From positions 62,001 to 126,000 of the forward strand of contig QJNS01000205.1 of the NCBI GenBank assembly GCA_004154925.1: a stretch of DNA of 64,000 bases. The letters are read 5' to 3'. Position numbers and translations under genes: made by a program. The stretch is from Monosporascus cannonballus (Eukaryota > Ascomycota > Sordariomycetes > Xylariales). A model generated the notes under the pieces. That model saw only the letters and a program-made list of their open reading frames with translations. It made no database searches and was not told the DNA's origin. Below are positions 12,370 to 25,827 of the stretch, in pieces (position 1 is the stretch's first letter; each line of letters starts with the position of its first letter).

Positions 12370-12550
12370 ATCTAGAGATCGAACCCGGTACTGGGAGTTA
12401 CCTGCCGTCATATAATTATAATGTTATGGCTGTACGACACCATTACGCTACCAGGGAAAAAAAATCAGTGAAATAATCGCAATTATAACAACCATTCTGG
12501 TGCTTACAACTGCATAAACAATTAGAACTATTATGATGAACAAGGTCGTA
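12370..12550 (-). repeat. tRNA-like / SINE-like repeat, copy 2
   Basis: On the minus strand, TGGTAGCGTAATGGTGT contains a good A-box match (TAGCGTAATGG, 12,440-12,450), and GGGTTCGATCTC (12,375-12,386) matches the B-box GGTTCGANNCC. The boxes are about 54 bp apart, and CCGGG precedes the TTCGATC loop as in a T-arm, but its partner strand is TCTAG, so the arm does not close. Upstream of the A-box lies ~100 bp shared with copy 1. It is best explained as a tRNA-derived SINE head or a decayed tRNA gene with an intron-sized insert. Confidence 0.5.
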
Positions 12551-12627
12551 AAATATATAACTTATATGGTTTATAAATATAATAACACATAAATTCATAT
12601 ATTTAAATGGAAATAATTGAAAAATTG

Positions 12628-13013
12628 TGTTATGGCCTAACGGTCTTGGCCTCTTGCGGACGGTCGGGCACACGAAAAGACCAAACCCGACTGCCGTTCA
12701 GATGTTACGTAACCGGTTTAAAGGTCTCAAGATGCCAAGTACCTTAAGCCCATTAAGCCGGCAAAGGACCTTAAAGGGCTTAATAGGCTTAAGGGTTTAA
12801 GCCGTTTAAACACCTTGATCCAAAGTAAGGATATATACGCTTATTATTTCCATAATTTTAATAACTTCAGTTTGTAATATAATATCGTTATCTAATATAC
12901 CTTTAGAATTACGAAACGTAATACGTTATTATATTTATTACTTAAATTCTGACGATAATTTTACGAACATAAACTCGTACGATTAAGGTTTAATAATTGG
13001 TTAAACCGGTTAG
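12628..13013 (+). repeat. 5' LTR of element B (386 of 394 bp; last 8 bp lie at 19,749-19,756)
   Basis: It begins TGTTATGGCCTAACGG and is the least RIP-mutated LTR of this lineage: its first 150 bp keep many CpA and TpG. It ends AAACCGGTTAG where element A begins. The matching right LTR continues with CCGTATTA, and CCGTTATA is found right after element A. Inside there is a proximal direct/inverted motif set GGGCTTAATAGGCTTAAGGG. Confidence 0.85.
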
Positions 13014-13396
13014 TGTTACAACCCAAGTCAGCTGGGCCTGCTAAAACTGTCCAGCCAAGATCACAAAGCTACGCTAGTTCAAGGTTACGTAATCAATGCT
13101 TAGCGGGTCTCAACTAAGCACGACTAAACAGCATTGAACAATTGCTTAACAGGGCTCTGCTAAATAAAAATAAGCAGTAATAAAGAAATTAAGATATATA
13201 TGCTTATTACTTCCATAATCTAAATAACACCAGCTTGCAATATTTATTCATATTAATTGTTTGCAATAAGGCATTTCTAATATTAAAAGACGTAATACGT
13301 TATTATATTTATTACTTAGATTCCTTCGATATTTCTATTAATATAAACCCGTCGACTTAAGGTTTAATGGTTAATTAAATTGAATAACTTGTTATA
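13014..13396 (+). repeat. 5' LTR of element A
   Basis: 383 bp, beginning TGTTACAACCCAAG. Compared with the right LTR the differences are almost all C/T or G/A transitions, as expected of RIP. The first ~150 bp keep more G+C than the rest. The leader after it (to about 13,445) resembles the leaders of B and E, with a shared AATAATACCGT block. Confidence 0.9.
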
Positions 13397-13444
13397 TGTT
13401 ATAAGTTTGTACTTAATAATACCGTCAAATTTTGAACAATATTT

Positions 13445-16400
13445 AATATTATTAAGATATTAACCAGGATTTAAAAAACCCCTATTTAACAACTTTAGGC
13501 TCGAATTCGGGAATTAAAAAAAGAAATTCGACCATTTAAAGCTACGCCATTTGCCTAACTTTCTTTCGTCCGTATAAAGCCTAAAAAGCCGAAACCTTAT
13601 GATGGAAAAGGTAATTTTTAAACTTTTTTAATTTAGGTACGAATTTACTTTCGTTTCTTAAACTTTAACGATCCAGCGGATATGGTCTTAATAGTAAGAA
13701 TATACCTAATAAAAAATACGGTTAATGAATTTGAACTTATTATGAAAACTTTTTAAAAATAAAAAAGTTAAATAAAAAGGATTTTATTAATAAAAATTCT
13801 TTATTTTATATTAATTTCGAAAATAAAATATACGATAATTTCGACAATCCGGATAAAAAACGATTTGCGATTTAACAATTTTTATAATTTAAATTTAAAA
13901 GACTTTTATCTAAATTTGCCGTAAGTTTTAAAACTTTTGCAGTTAAAACGGGATAGGAAAATAACGAGGCCGACGCCTTTATCGATATATTTTATAAAAG
14001 GCTAAAAAATAGTATAAAAAATAAAATTATTCTGATTAAATAACCAGTTACCCTAAATTAATATATCGCAAAATTAATTAAGATTAATTATCGACAGTTT
14101 GAAAAACGACAAAAAAAAAGGACAATATGCCTTACGTTCGGAATATAACAAATTTAACCAAAGGAAAAAACAAAATATATCCCTTATTTTTTATGGAACG
14201 GCATTAAGATTTAGGAAATTTGGCGTTATTTATAAATAAAATTAAAATTAAATTAAATATTTTAATTATGATAAAATAGGACATAAGGCCTATAGGTAGA
14301 AAAAGCCCAAAAGATTATAATAAAATAATTAGACCACTATATTAGAAAAATAATCCAGGAATAATTAAGGAAATAACAGTAAAGTTATTAACATAATTTA
14401 AGCCAAGTACGTATTAGGCCTTAAGTAAGAGGTTTAATAAGGATTATTATAACAAAATATTTAATAAAGGATGCGAAAAGCCAAAAAGCTAGCTTAATAA
14501 ACATTACGAATATACCAAAAACCATTACGAAAGTAATTACGCGTATATTAAGATTAGATAAAAAAGTCTGTCCCGGAACCCCTAATCGATATGGCGGAAT
14601 ATACGTTATACACTATCGACGACCAAAATATCCCAATTACGAAAAATAAAAATAATATATTTACAAACGAATTATTCGTATATATTACAAGGGATTTAAT
14701 TTTCCAAATCGTATCGGAAATAATAAAAACGATAAGCAATAATATTAATATTTTCGAACTATAGCCTTAAAAGATATCCAGCAGTTAGCCGAAATACAAA
14801 AACTGGCCTAAAAGAAAATAATATCTGCAAAAAAACCTTTTTTATTATTATGGATAATATAATTACCAAACGGAAAAAGAGTTAATTTAGCGCACGGTTA
14901 AGAAACATTATCAAAAAGCTATTACGGATCTCCATTTTCAGTTAACATTTATTATAAATCCTTAAGAAAAAAAGCTGTTAAGGAAAAAATACGTTAGTTT
15001 AAAGGAGAATTTTAAAACGATAACCAAAATAACGCATAATAAGATGTAATTGCAAATATAAGAAAACAATTTATTCGATAAAGAGAAAAACTGCAAAAAG
15101 TTTAGGAACAATTAATACCGTTCGAAAAAACAATATACCGGTAATAACGATAAAGATAATAGCTTAATATGCTAAACGAAAAAAATATAAATAAGGTTCG
15201 ATAAATTCGAATAGGAATTAAAAAAAAGGTTACTTATAAAAAAGTTACAGGATAACAAAACCTCAAGATATTAAAGGAAATTCTTAGGAAAAGCTTTAAA
15301 CGCGACGATAAAAAACGTTAACGATCTTATTATTTTGAATATATAAATCGGAACGTATTGGTATACCGTAATAATGAATTACGAAGCCTTAGGCGGAAAT
15401 TAAATTATACGAGATATGCTTAATAAGTTTAAATTATTATGGAAGTATAAGTTAAAACCTTATATAACGACAAATGCCGAAAGTTAGGAATTCGCTTACG
15501 ATAACAGAAAAATTATACGCAAAATTAATTATTTGGAAATTTTTATTAAAGGACGATATTAAACGGTTAATTTCGATATCGTTCTATTCGGAAATTACGA
15601 TATAAACTTAGGATTATTATGGATACGCCAGTGCGGAATTTTAATTAATGGTACAACTGGCCAAATAAAGTTTATTTTCTTCCTTATTAAAAAATTAAAA
15701 AATTAAGGTTTTAATATTCGATTAATAATAGCGACGAATGCAAATATAAAAATACGATAAATACCTTATTACCTAAAGGAACAAAATATAAGAAAAAAAA
15801 CAAATATTAAAAGAAATTCGATATATCGTTATTATTATGAAAGCGAAATTAAAGTAACTAAATAACGATCTGGAATAATAAGAATAATAGCTTAAAAAAT
15901 TAAAACGTTTAATTAATATGTTATTATAATATGATAAAGACGAATAGTTTTTTAAGAAGGAATTCGATTCGAAATTATTAAAACATAATAAATAAGATTA
16001 CGAAATAATATTTAAAAAAGGATTTTCGACAAAGTTATAGCTTATTTATAACCTTAATAAAAACGAATTAAGTATTTTCAAAACATACCTGGAAAATCGG
16101 TTACAAAAAAGATGGATTTGATTTTTAAAGTTATTAATAAAATATCCGATATTTTGCATACCAAAGAAAACCGGAAAATTGCAATTTATGGTTAATTACC
16201 GATGATTAAATAATATTATTATTAAAAATCGAAAATTATTACCTTTAATTACGGGAATAAAAAACCGATTTTACAGAACCAAATGGTTTACAATATTCGG
16301 TTTCAGAAATAAATATAACTTTATTAGGATTAAAAAAAGGATACAAATAAAAACTAACCTCTGGGACGAAATACGGAGTGTTTAAATATTTGGTTATACT

Positions 16401-18705
16401 AATAGGACTTACGAACGTACCAGTAACCTTCCAGCAAATGATCAATTACGTATTACGAAAATATTTCGATATTTTCGTCGTTTACTATCTTAACGATATT
16501 TTTATCTTTTTGAAAACGGAAAAAGCATATATAAAATACGTTCATAAAGTTCTTTAAGTTTTATAAAACGTAAAGTTACTTATTAACGTAAAAAAGAATT
16601 AGTTTTATATATAGGAAATAAAATATCTGGGATATATTATTACCTTAGGATATATCAGTATAAACTTTAAGAAAATTATTGCCGTTACAAAATAACAAAC
16701 TCTAATAATAATTAAGGGGGTACAGGTATTCCTTGGATTCGCCAATTACTATAGGAAGTTTATTCGAAATTTTAGCAAAATAGTTATACCTTTAACGAAT
16801 CTTATAAAAAAAGAATTTAAATGGACGCCAGATGCGGAAAACGCATTTTAGGATATTAAGAATGTAATTACCAGTAAGCTAGTACTAATTATATACGATT
16901 TAAACAGCTTTACTAAGCTAAAAACCGATAATTCGGATTACGTATTAAACGAAATAATTAAATAACGAGATAATTAAGGCAAATTATATTTTATTATATT
17001 CTTTTCGTACAAAATAAAACAAACCAAATTTAATTATTATATTCTAAATAAGGAATCTATAGTTATTATTATGGCGTTTTGGGAATTTAGGCATTTCTTA
17101 AAAGGAAGCTTATACCAGGTTAAGGCTTATACGGATTATCAAGATCTTCCCCGATTTATTACGACCAGGGAATTTACAAAACGATAATTAAGGTATAAAA
17201 AAAATTGGCGAATTTCGACTTTGTTATTATTTATAAAAGAAATTAAAAAATAACAAAATAAATGTTTTAAGTAAACGACCAAATTTCGAAAAGAAATTAG
17301 TTATAATTAACCATATAATTTTTAATATTACTATAAAAAATATTTACGCCCGTAATAAATTATAACGATTCGTGTAATACCTTACGATATATACCAGAAA
17401 AATTAATAGCATAACGATAGTTTTCCAAAAAACCAAAGAATAAATAAAATGTAAGTTTTAACGCAATATTAAAACAATTTAAAACGAAGAATATACGAAT
17501 ATTAGTTATATGGACATCCAAAGATTCACAAAACCTTGAAGCGACTTTAACACATATATTCCTTTTTTAAAATAAAATTAACGGTACAGAAAATTATACG
17601 GTAATACGACATTTGCGCTAAAACAAAGACTCGACGATACAAGCTATACGAAAAACTATAGCTATTACCAATTATAAAGCGATTATGGTATGTAGTTATA
17701 TTTAACTTTATTATCAAATTTATTATAATAAAAGATCCAGTTATAAAAATATATTACGACAGCATTTTCGTAATCGTTAATCGATTTTCAAAATTGTCTT
17801 ATTTTTTACCATATTATGAAGATATAAATGTTAAACAATTAGCTTATATTTTTTAAACTTATTTTTAATATATATGGATTATTAATAGAAATTATATCAA
17901 ATAAAGGATTAATATTTGCATTAAAATTTTACGAGAGCCTAATAATATAAATCGTTCTGAATTATAAATTATTTAATATATATAAATTATAAATGGATAA
18001 ATAAATAAAATAAATAAACCAAACTTGAAAAACCTATTTACGATATTACATTAATTACGAACAAAATAATTAGGTTGAGAAATTACTGATCGTACAATTA
18101 ACTTATACTATTAGCCATTATAAGAATATTAAGATAAAACCTGCAAACGTAAATTTTGGTTTTATTCCAAAAGTTTACAAAAAATACGCAAAAATAATTT
18201 AATTAATATCAAAATAATCCTTACGTTAAAATAGCTATAATAATTATATCAAGAAATAAAAATAAAACTAGAATTCGCACGGAATTAAATAAGTAAATAC
18301 TATAACCAGAAAAGGTTAAACAGATAAATTTTCGAAAAAGAGAAAATAATTTTTCTCGTTACAAAAAACATTTAAATAAAACACCCAGCAAAAAACTTAA
18401 TTTCAAATATATCGGTCTATATAAAATTGCCAAGAAAATTTTAAAAAATAATTACTAATTAGAATTTTTACCAAAAAATAAATTTGACTCAATTTTTCAT
18501 ATTTTTTTATTTAAATTAACAGTAAATATAATTAAGGTATATACGATATAAAACGACGTAAAAATAAAAAACGAATAAGTATACGAAGTAAAAAAAATAT
18601 TCGACTAATAAAAACAAAACGGATTTACTTAATACCTAATTAAGTAAAAAAACATCCAGATTCCGAAAAGACCTGGGAACCCGCCAAAAACCTTAATGGT
18701 ACTTA
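13445..18705 (+). pseudogene. Gypsy gag-pol of element A
   Basis: Decayed polyprotein of a Ty3/Gypsy chromovirus. Gag opens with a coiled segment ('ARIRELKKEIR'). A CCHC knuckle at 14,255-14,299 reads K-Y-F-N-Y-D-K-I-G-H-K-A-Y-R-stop, with all three Cys changed to Tyr. The RT catalytic box is Y-Y-L-N-D at 16,483-16,497 (YLDD with one Asp to Asn). The integrase region has an HHCC remnant 'YDICAKTKTRRYKLY' from 17,605. Its core keeps 'YDSIFVIVNRFSKLSYFLPY' (about 17,755-17,820), where the expected Asp before RFSK is Asn. The chromodomain ends 'SEKTWEPAKN' (18,655-18,700) after a 1-nt slip in an A-run. It would have copied the element through RNA and inserted the cDNA. Many stops make it inactive. 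Confidence 0.85.
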
Positions 18706-18779
18706 ACGCGTCTTAAAGAACTTTTTTTAATAATAACGGAACTACCGGATATATTTATATCCTAATTAACGTTGTCTAG

Positions 18780-19330
18780 CGGCCAGGTAACGCTAAGCAG
18801 CTTAAAAAAAATTAAGACGGTTAAGGAAGTCTCAGCGTTGGCCTGCTTTTTTCGTTTTTATTCCTTTAGTTCCTTTAGTAATTACAATTCTTGTTATACC
18901 ATTTTAATACCTTTCGAACGAAAAAACGTTTTTTATTTTCGAAAACGAATTAACCGCGTAATAACTTTATTTGTTTTTTGCTAATAACGTTTTTGCAATT
19001 TCAAGAAACGCTTTTCCGGTAACACCTTTTTGCGTTTTAAACTTTAATTTTCGGTATAAATATTCTTTAAACAGGATAAAAGAACGCCGTTGTTATCGCA
19101 AAAATAACTATATTTAACATACGCCTTGCATTTAAAAACGTTTTCCATTATTTCGTACTTTCAGCTCTTAAAGGAAAATAAAAAATACGACATAATTTCA
19201 AAACTGAAATTATCAAAAATAAAAAACAAATTTTGACATTACGTAATAAACGAAAGGACCTAACGACAATTTTTCATAACGCAAGCCGATATCTTAAAGG
19301 GAAAAAGCTTACTAAAAGAAAAAGAAACTT
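18780..19330 (-). pseudogene. Antisense Cys-pair ORF of element A
   Basis: On the strand opposite gag-pol, between chromodomain and 3' LTR, this frame matches the better-kept copy in element E (34,676-35,175). At 19,098-19,130 it encodes C-K-A-Y-V-K-Y-S-Y-F-C, that is C-x2-(C to Y)-x6-C. Eight residues before it is a second, more damaged triplet (Y-x2-F-x6-Y). A stop sits where E has Trp, and a 1-nt frame slip follows the motif. Function is unknown. The spacing suggests a zinc-binding module. A plus-strand frame at 18,772-18,984 is the shadow of this one. Confidence 0.6.
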
Positions 19331-19360
19331 GAAAACAAGATTTAAGGAAAAGAAAAATCC

Positions 19361-19743
19361 TATTACAACCTAAGTTAGCTAGGCCTACGAAAACGGTCCA
19401 GCCAAAATCACAAACCTACGCTAATTCAAGGTTACGTAATTAGTACTTAACGGGTTTTAACTAAGCACGATTAAGCAGTATTAAGTAACAGTTTAGCAAA
19501 GTTCTGCTAAACAGAAATTAGCAGTAATAGAAAAATTAGGATACATATGCTCATTATATCCATAATCTAAATAATACCAACTTGCAATATTCATTAATAC
19601 CAATCGTTTGTAATAAGGCATTTCTAATATTAAAAGACGTAATACGTTACTATATGTATTGCTCAAATTCCTACGATATTCCTGCTAACATAAACCCGTC
19701 GACTTAAGGTTTAATAGTTGGTTAAACCGGATAACTCGTCACA
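19361..19743 (+). repeat. 3' LTR of element A
   Basis: 383 bp, starting TATTACAACC (TGTTACAACC with G-to-A) after a purine-rich stretch AAGGAAAAGAAAAATCC that fits a polypurine tract. It ends CTCGTCACA. Right of it lie CTTAG (target site) and the last 8 bp of the B LTR. Confidence 0.9.
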
Positions 19744-19812
19744 CTTAGCCGTTATACGTTCCAAATTTTTATTTCATAATACCGTCAAACTTTAATTAAT
19801 ATTCCCAACTTT

Positions 19813-22800
19813 ATATTTTTTAATAAGTGACCGAAATAACCTCTTTACTGAGGCCTTAATTACTCGGACACTTATATAAAATCTAGAGGAAAAGAAGAAG
19901 AATTTCTCCATTGTTGCAAAATATTTTTGGGCATCTCGATGTTGTAAACGAAGGCATTATCCAGCTTAAAAATAATAACGATCTTATAACGTGCTTTTAA
20001 ACCGCTTATAAAAAGTTTAAAGAAAAAAGATTTTCCGAAATTAAAAATTCCTTTCGCACAAATTAAGTTATTTAGCTAAATTGTATCAAAGAACCACAAA
20101 CGGTTTTTAAGATTTTTAAGCCAGAACTTTTCGACGGAACTTTAATGACGTTATAATAATTCTTCCCTTAATACCGAATATATTTCGAGTATTTTCCTAT
20201 TTAACTTATTGCGCTTATTAGGCGAATAAAATTCGTAATTAAATGACTTATCGAAATACAGCTATTGCCTTTAAATCGATTTTAAGGAAATACGTTATTT
20301 TGTTAATCGGAAAACGAAATCCAAAAATGGGACGAATTTAGAACAACAACGAAAAATTCAAAGAAATATTAACGAAAGTTTGCGGAATAATAAATGAAAA
20401 AAATAAAAGCCAAGATATAAATCTAATAATTATGATAAAATGGATTAATATTTAATTACGGTAATACGATAATAAATTTTGCTGTTAAGCTAAATTTATA
20501 ATAAAAAATATTGTTATCTAAATTTTTCGGCGGCGTGAAAAAAAATTATAAAAGGAACTTTTTAAATTTAATCGGCTTATTTATGTATCGGATTATATCG
20601 GTAGAGAAATTATGATTAAAAACCGATAATATATATCGCATATTAAAAGCATTAAAAAAAAGAATAACAAACCCCGATATACGGCTAATATTAGCGTTTT
20701 TCGACGTAATAACATTTTTTACGACACAAAACCAGAACTTATAAAATTAAAAATTAATTAAAGGAAGAATTAAAGCCAGATTAAACATTACAATTATAAA
20801 AAAATAAGACATAAAACAGTATGGCATAAAGCACTTAGAAATCCCGATAAAACGGTTAAAAAGCAGTATTTAAAAAATAATCAAGAAAGAATCAGAAACA
20901 TAAAGGCAAATTTATTAGCATAATTTAGCCTAAATATATATCAGGTCCCTTATAGCGAAAGGTTTAATAAAAAATGCAAAAAGCCAGAAAAACAATTTAA
21001 CAAATATCGAAAGTATAATAAAAAGGATCACATGAAAAATTACAGAAATACCACAATTAAACAGAAAATATCTGTCGCGGAATCCATAACCAATACGGCA
21101 AAATATATGCCATATATTGTCGACGACGAAAATCTCCTGTTTATAAAAACATAAAAATAATATATTTACGAACAAATTATGGCCGTTTATTTTAAAAAGT
21201 TCGCCTTTCCATATTGTACAGAAAATAAAAAAAGGAAAAATAATAATATTAATATTTTCGATCGATATTTCCAGGAAATATTTAATAATTGGCCGAAATA
21301 AAAAGTTAACCCGAAAAAAAGCAATATTCGCAAAGATCTCTTTTATTATTATAAGTAATATAATTACTAAATTAAAAAACATTTAATCCAGCGTATAATA
21401 AAAAAGAATTACTAAAAATATTAGGGCTTCCTATTTTAAATTAATATTTATTATAAACCTTTACTATAAGAAAGTTATTAAAAAGAAATACGTTAATTTA
21501 CAAAAAATCCTTTAAAACGATAATTCAAACAATACTTACTGGGATGTAGTTATAAATGTAAAAAAATAATTTATTTAATAAGCAATAGAATTATAATAAA
21601 ATTAAAAACAATTTATAAAGCTTAAAAGAACAATATGCCGATAATAATAATAAGTATAGTAATTTAACGCATTAAACGCAAAGATATATATAAAGTTCGA
21701 CAAATTCAAACAAAAGTTAAAAGATAAAGGTTATATAAAAAAGCCGCAAAATAACAAAACCCCAAAAGATTAAAAGAAATTTCCGAAAAAGGCTTTAAAC
21801 GCAATAATAAAAGCGGTTAATAACTTTATTATCTTATATATACGAATCAAAACGTTCTGGCATACCGTAATAATAAATTACGAAATTCTGGCCGGGAATT
21901 ATATTGCATTAAATATAGTGAATACACTTAACTTATGATAGAAATATAAATTAAAACCCTATACGGCAACAAATGTCGAAAGTTAGCAATTCGTTTATTA
22001 CAAGCGACGAATTATACGCGAAATTGATTATTTCGAAATTTTTATTTAAGGACGATACCAAATAATTAATTTCGATATTGTTTTACCTAGACTTTACGAT
22101 ATAATCTTGGAATTATTATAAATATGCTAATATAAAATATTAATTAAAAAAACGATTAACGAAATAAAATTCGTTTTATACTTTATTAGCCGATAAAAAG
22201 AATTAAGATTTTAATATTCGATCAATAAAAAGGACGAATACAGGTATAAGGATACGACAGAATCCTTATTACCCAAAAGAACAAAATATAAAAGAAAATA
22301 GATATTAGAAAAGAAATAACGCATCGTTATTAGTATTAAAGCAACTAAATAACAATTTAAATTATTAGCAGCCTTAAGAATTAAAATATCTAATTAATAT
22401 ACAATAATAATATGATAAATATAAGCAGTTTTTTTTAAAAGGAGTTCGGTATAAAATTACTAAAACATAACGAATAAAACCATAAAAAAGTTTTCAAAAA
22501 AAGATTTTTAACAAGATTTTATCTTATTTACAACTTTAATAAAAACGAATTACGTACTTTTAAAGAATACCTGGAAAATCTATTATAAAAAGAATAAATT
22601 CGACCTTCGAAATTACAAGCAAAATATCCCATATTTTTCGTATTAAAGAAATATAGAATATTACGACTTATAATTAACTATTAATAACTAAACGATAATA
22701 TTAATAAAAACCGAACATTATTACCGTTTGTTATAAATATAAAAAAATCGATTTTACTAAACCAAAATATTTATAATATTCGATGTTAACAATGAATATA

Positions 22801-25190
22801 AATATATTAAAATCCCAAAAATGCGAATAAAAAATAACTTTCAAAACCAAATACGAACTATTTAAATAATTAGTTATATTCAGAGGACTTACGAACGTAC
22901 TAATAATTTTTTAACGAATAATTAATAATGTATTATAAAAGTTTATCGATCTTTTCGTCCTTTATTATCTTGATAATATTTTCTTTTTTTCGAAAACGGA
23001 AAAAACGTATATAAGATAAGTTCGTAAATTTCTTTAAACTTTACAGAATACAAAGTTATCTATTAATACAAAAAAAAGATTTTACATATAAAAAATAAGA
23101 TTTTTAAGTCATATTATTACCTTAAAATATATAAAGATAAACTTTAAGAAATTCGCAGCTGTTACAAAATCATACACGACAACCATAATTAAGAAAATAC
23201 AGGTATTCCTCGAATTCGCCAACTATTACAAGAAATTTATTCGAAACTTTAGTAAAATAATTATACTCTTAAGAAACCTTACGAAAAAAAAATTAAATAA
23301 ATATTTAAAGTAAAAAAGGAATTTCATGATATTAAAAATACGATTATTAATAAGCTTATATTAATTATGTACAATCTTAACTGCCCAGTTAAATTAAAAG
23401 CCGATATTTCCTATTGCGCGTTAAATGCAATAATGGGATCACGAAATAATTAAAGCAAATCACAGCTTATTGCATTCTTTTTTATAAATTAAAAAAAATC
23501 TAGTTTAATTACGGTTTTTAAATAAAGAATTTGTGGCTATTATTATCGTTCTTCGAAAATATAGGTATTTCTTAAAAGGGAACTTATATTAGATAAAGAG
23601 TTTTACGGATTATTAAAATCTTACCTGATTTATTATGATTAAACTATTTATAAAATAATAATTTCGTTACGCGGAAAGATTAGCGAACTTGGATTTCGTT
23701 ATTATCAAGAGGAAAAACTTAGAAAATAATAAAGGAAATACCAGTAATAAATAACCAAATTTTAAAGAGAAATTAATTAAAATTAGGCATTTAATTTTGG
23801 ATATTATTATAAAAGAATATTTATGTTTGTAACAGATTACGATAATTTGCGTAATACCCTTTAATATGTACTAGAAAATCCAGCAATATAACGATAATCT
23901 TTCAAAAAATAAAAAAAACAAACAAAATACAAATGCTAGAATAATATCGAAAAAATTTAATACGAAATATATACGAATATCAGTTATATAGCTATCTAAG
24001 AATTTACGAAATTTTAAAACGGTTTTAACGTATATATTTTTACTAAAAATATAATTAATAGTATAAAGGATTATACGGTAATTTGACGTTTACGCAAAAA
24101 CGAAAATACGACGATATAAGCCATACGGGAAATTATAATTATTATTAATCGTAAAACGATTATAATATTTAATTATATTTAATTTTATTACCAAACTTTT
24201 TATGTTAGAAACCTTAGTTTCGGGCATATATTACCATAACATTTTCGTAATTATTAACCGATTTCCGATATTCTGTTATTTTCTTACCATATTATAATCA
24301 TATAAATGCAAAAGAAATTAAATATATTTATTTAAATATATTTTTAGTATAGACAGATTATTAATAGGAGTTATGTTAAAAAAGAATCGAGATTTACATT
24401 TAAATTTTCGTAAGGCCTTAAAATATATATCGGCCTAAATCACAAATTATCTAACATATTTAAGCCGTAAACAAATAAATAAACTGAATAAACGAATTAA
24501 ATCTTGAAATTCTATTGGCAATATTAGATTAATTACGAACAAAATAATTAAGGTAAAGAGTTACTTATATCTTAATGAACTTATAATACCAATTATTATA
24601 AAAATATTAAAATAATATTACCGAACACGAACTTTACTTTTACTTTAAAGATTTATCAAAAAATAAGGAATAACAGTTGAATTAATTTAAATGTAATTTT
24701 TATATTAAAATTAATACAATACTTAGTTCAAAAATTAATAACCGAATTAAGATTCGTACAAAATTAAGTAAATAAATATTATAATTCAGAAAAGTCCACA
24801 ATTTCATTTTCTAATAAAAGGAAATAGTTTTTCACGTTATAAAAAATATTTAAGCAAAACGCCTTAATAAATATTTCGATTTTAAATATATCGGTCCATA
24901 TAAATTTACCAAGAAAATCTTAACAAAAAACTGGTAATTAAAATTTCCACCAAAAAAAATAAAAAGGATTTAATTCTTTATATTTCTGTATTTGCATTAA
25001 AAATAGATATAATCAAAATATATACGGTATAAAATGATATAAAAATGAAGAAAGAATAAATTTAGAAAATGGAAAATATCTTTAATATACGAAAATAAAA
25101 AAGATTTATTCAATATTTAATTAAGGAAAGAAGTACCCGAATTTCGAAAATATCTGGAAACCCGCCAAAAGTTTTGTTGGCGCCTAATGC
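19813..25190 (+). pseudogene. Gypsy gag-pol of element B
   Basis: Decayed polyprotein. The gag start aligns with that of element C (56,165): the same short leader (56 nt) and the same first residues ('FFNK', stop, 'PK'), but the ATG is now ATA (19,813-19,815), a RIP-type change. Gag keeps 'PELFDGTLMTL' near 20,125-20,160, and a CCHC knuckle remnant sits near 20,785-20,830. The RT box at 22,963-22,977 is Y-Y-L-D-N (second Asp to Asn). The integrase and chromodomain follow to about 25,190. The minus-strand frame at 20,930-21,382 inside it is a shadow. It would have encoded the capsid, reverse transcriptase and integrase of B. Confidence 0.8.
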
Positions 25191-25209
25191 CTACTAAAAA
25201 GCTTTTACA

Positions 25210-25640
25210 AATAACGACAGGCGCGTCCTAATTAACAGCCGACTAATTAATAACCGGGATATTAGGCCAATCGGTCGTAGCCTGCGTTAACATAATAACT
25301 GTAACGGCAGCCTTTAACTGTTCCTATTTCTTCCTTAAGCGTTCGAATTTTTCCATACTTTCCGTAGTTTTAACATTTTAACGAAGCATCTCGATATTAC
25401 GATAACGGAACAACCGCTTTTATTTTTGCAAACGGTTTAGCTTGTTGGCAACCGTTCGTAACGTTTTACGAATTTATTCCTTTTTATGTTTTAAATAATC
25501 TTTTTTATTTAAAGGTTTTTGATATTTAATTTTTAAAAGGGCAAAGAATTACGAGGACCGTTACAATAAATATAACGTGCACATTTCAAAAGATCTTGAA
25601 CAACCTTGTGTTCCGTATTTTCCTTTTTATAACAGAAATA
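25210..25640 (-). pseudogene. Antisense coiled-coil ORF of element B
   Basis: On the minus strand, 3' of the chromodomain, a frame with RIP-type stops encodes Arg/Lys/Glu-rich helices ('KFERLRKK', stop, 'EQLKAA') and a Trp/Pro-rich tail ('TTDWPNIPVIN'). It has the same position and antisense orientation as the ORFs in A, E, C, D1, D2 and H, and its tail resembles 'PIDWSNLEFTY' of element C. The Cys-rich N-terminal part is too damaged to call. Function unknown. Confidence 0.5.
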
Positions 25641-25827
25641 AAAGAATATTTTAAAATTAAGGTTTTAAATATATTTTTAAAAACTTAAAGTATTAATATA
25701 CTTACGGAAATAAGGTTATTTAATACGATTCGACATCATACATATAAATAAAAGAAGGTTATCTACCGGAATTAATAAACGAATAATTTGATTTTTAAAG
25801 ACAAAGATCCTAGGAAATGAAAAATCG

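Larger units (their letters stand above)
13014..19743 (+). mobile_element. Gypsy element A (plus strand, complete, RIP-degraded)
   Basis: A complete 6,730-bp Ty3/Gypsy chromovirus-type element, with two LTRs of exactly 383 bp (13,014-13,396 and 19,361-19,743) starting TGTTACAACC and ending CTCGTCACA (mutated to CTTGTTATA in the left copy). It sits inside the 5' LTR of element B. The flanking 4-mer TTAG is repeated on both sides (13,010-13,013 and 19,745-19,748); the fifth base differs (G or C). Order inside: gag with zinc knuckle, RT, integrase, chromodomain, an antisense ORF, a polypurine-rich stretch, LTR. Confidence 0.9.

Noticed and set aside
12370..12460. Functional tRNA gene on the minus strand
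   Set aside because: A- and B-boxes are present but the T-stem does not pair (CCGGG against TCTAG) and no acceptor stem could be closed, so it is listed as tRNA-like repeat only.
20930..21382. 150-codon minus-strand open frame rich in Phe/Ile
   Set aside because: It lies opposite the B gag-pol frame. Its hydrophobic composition is what the complement of a Lys/Asn/Tyr-rich RIPed frame gives. No start context or family.
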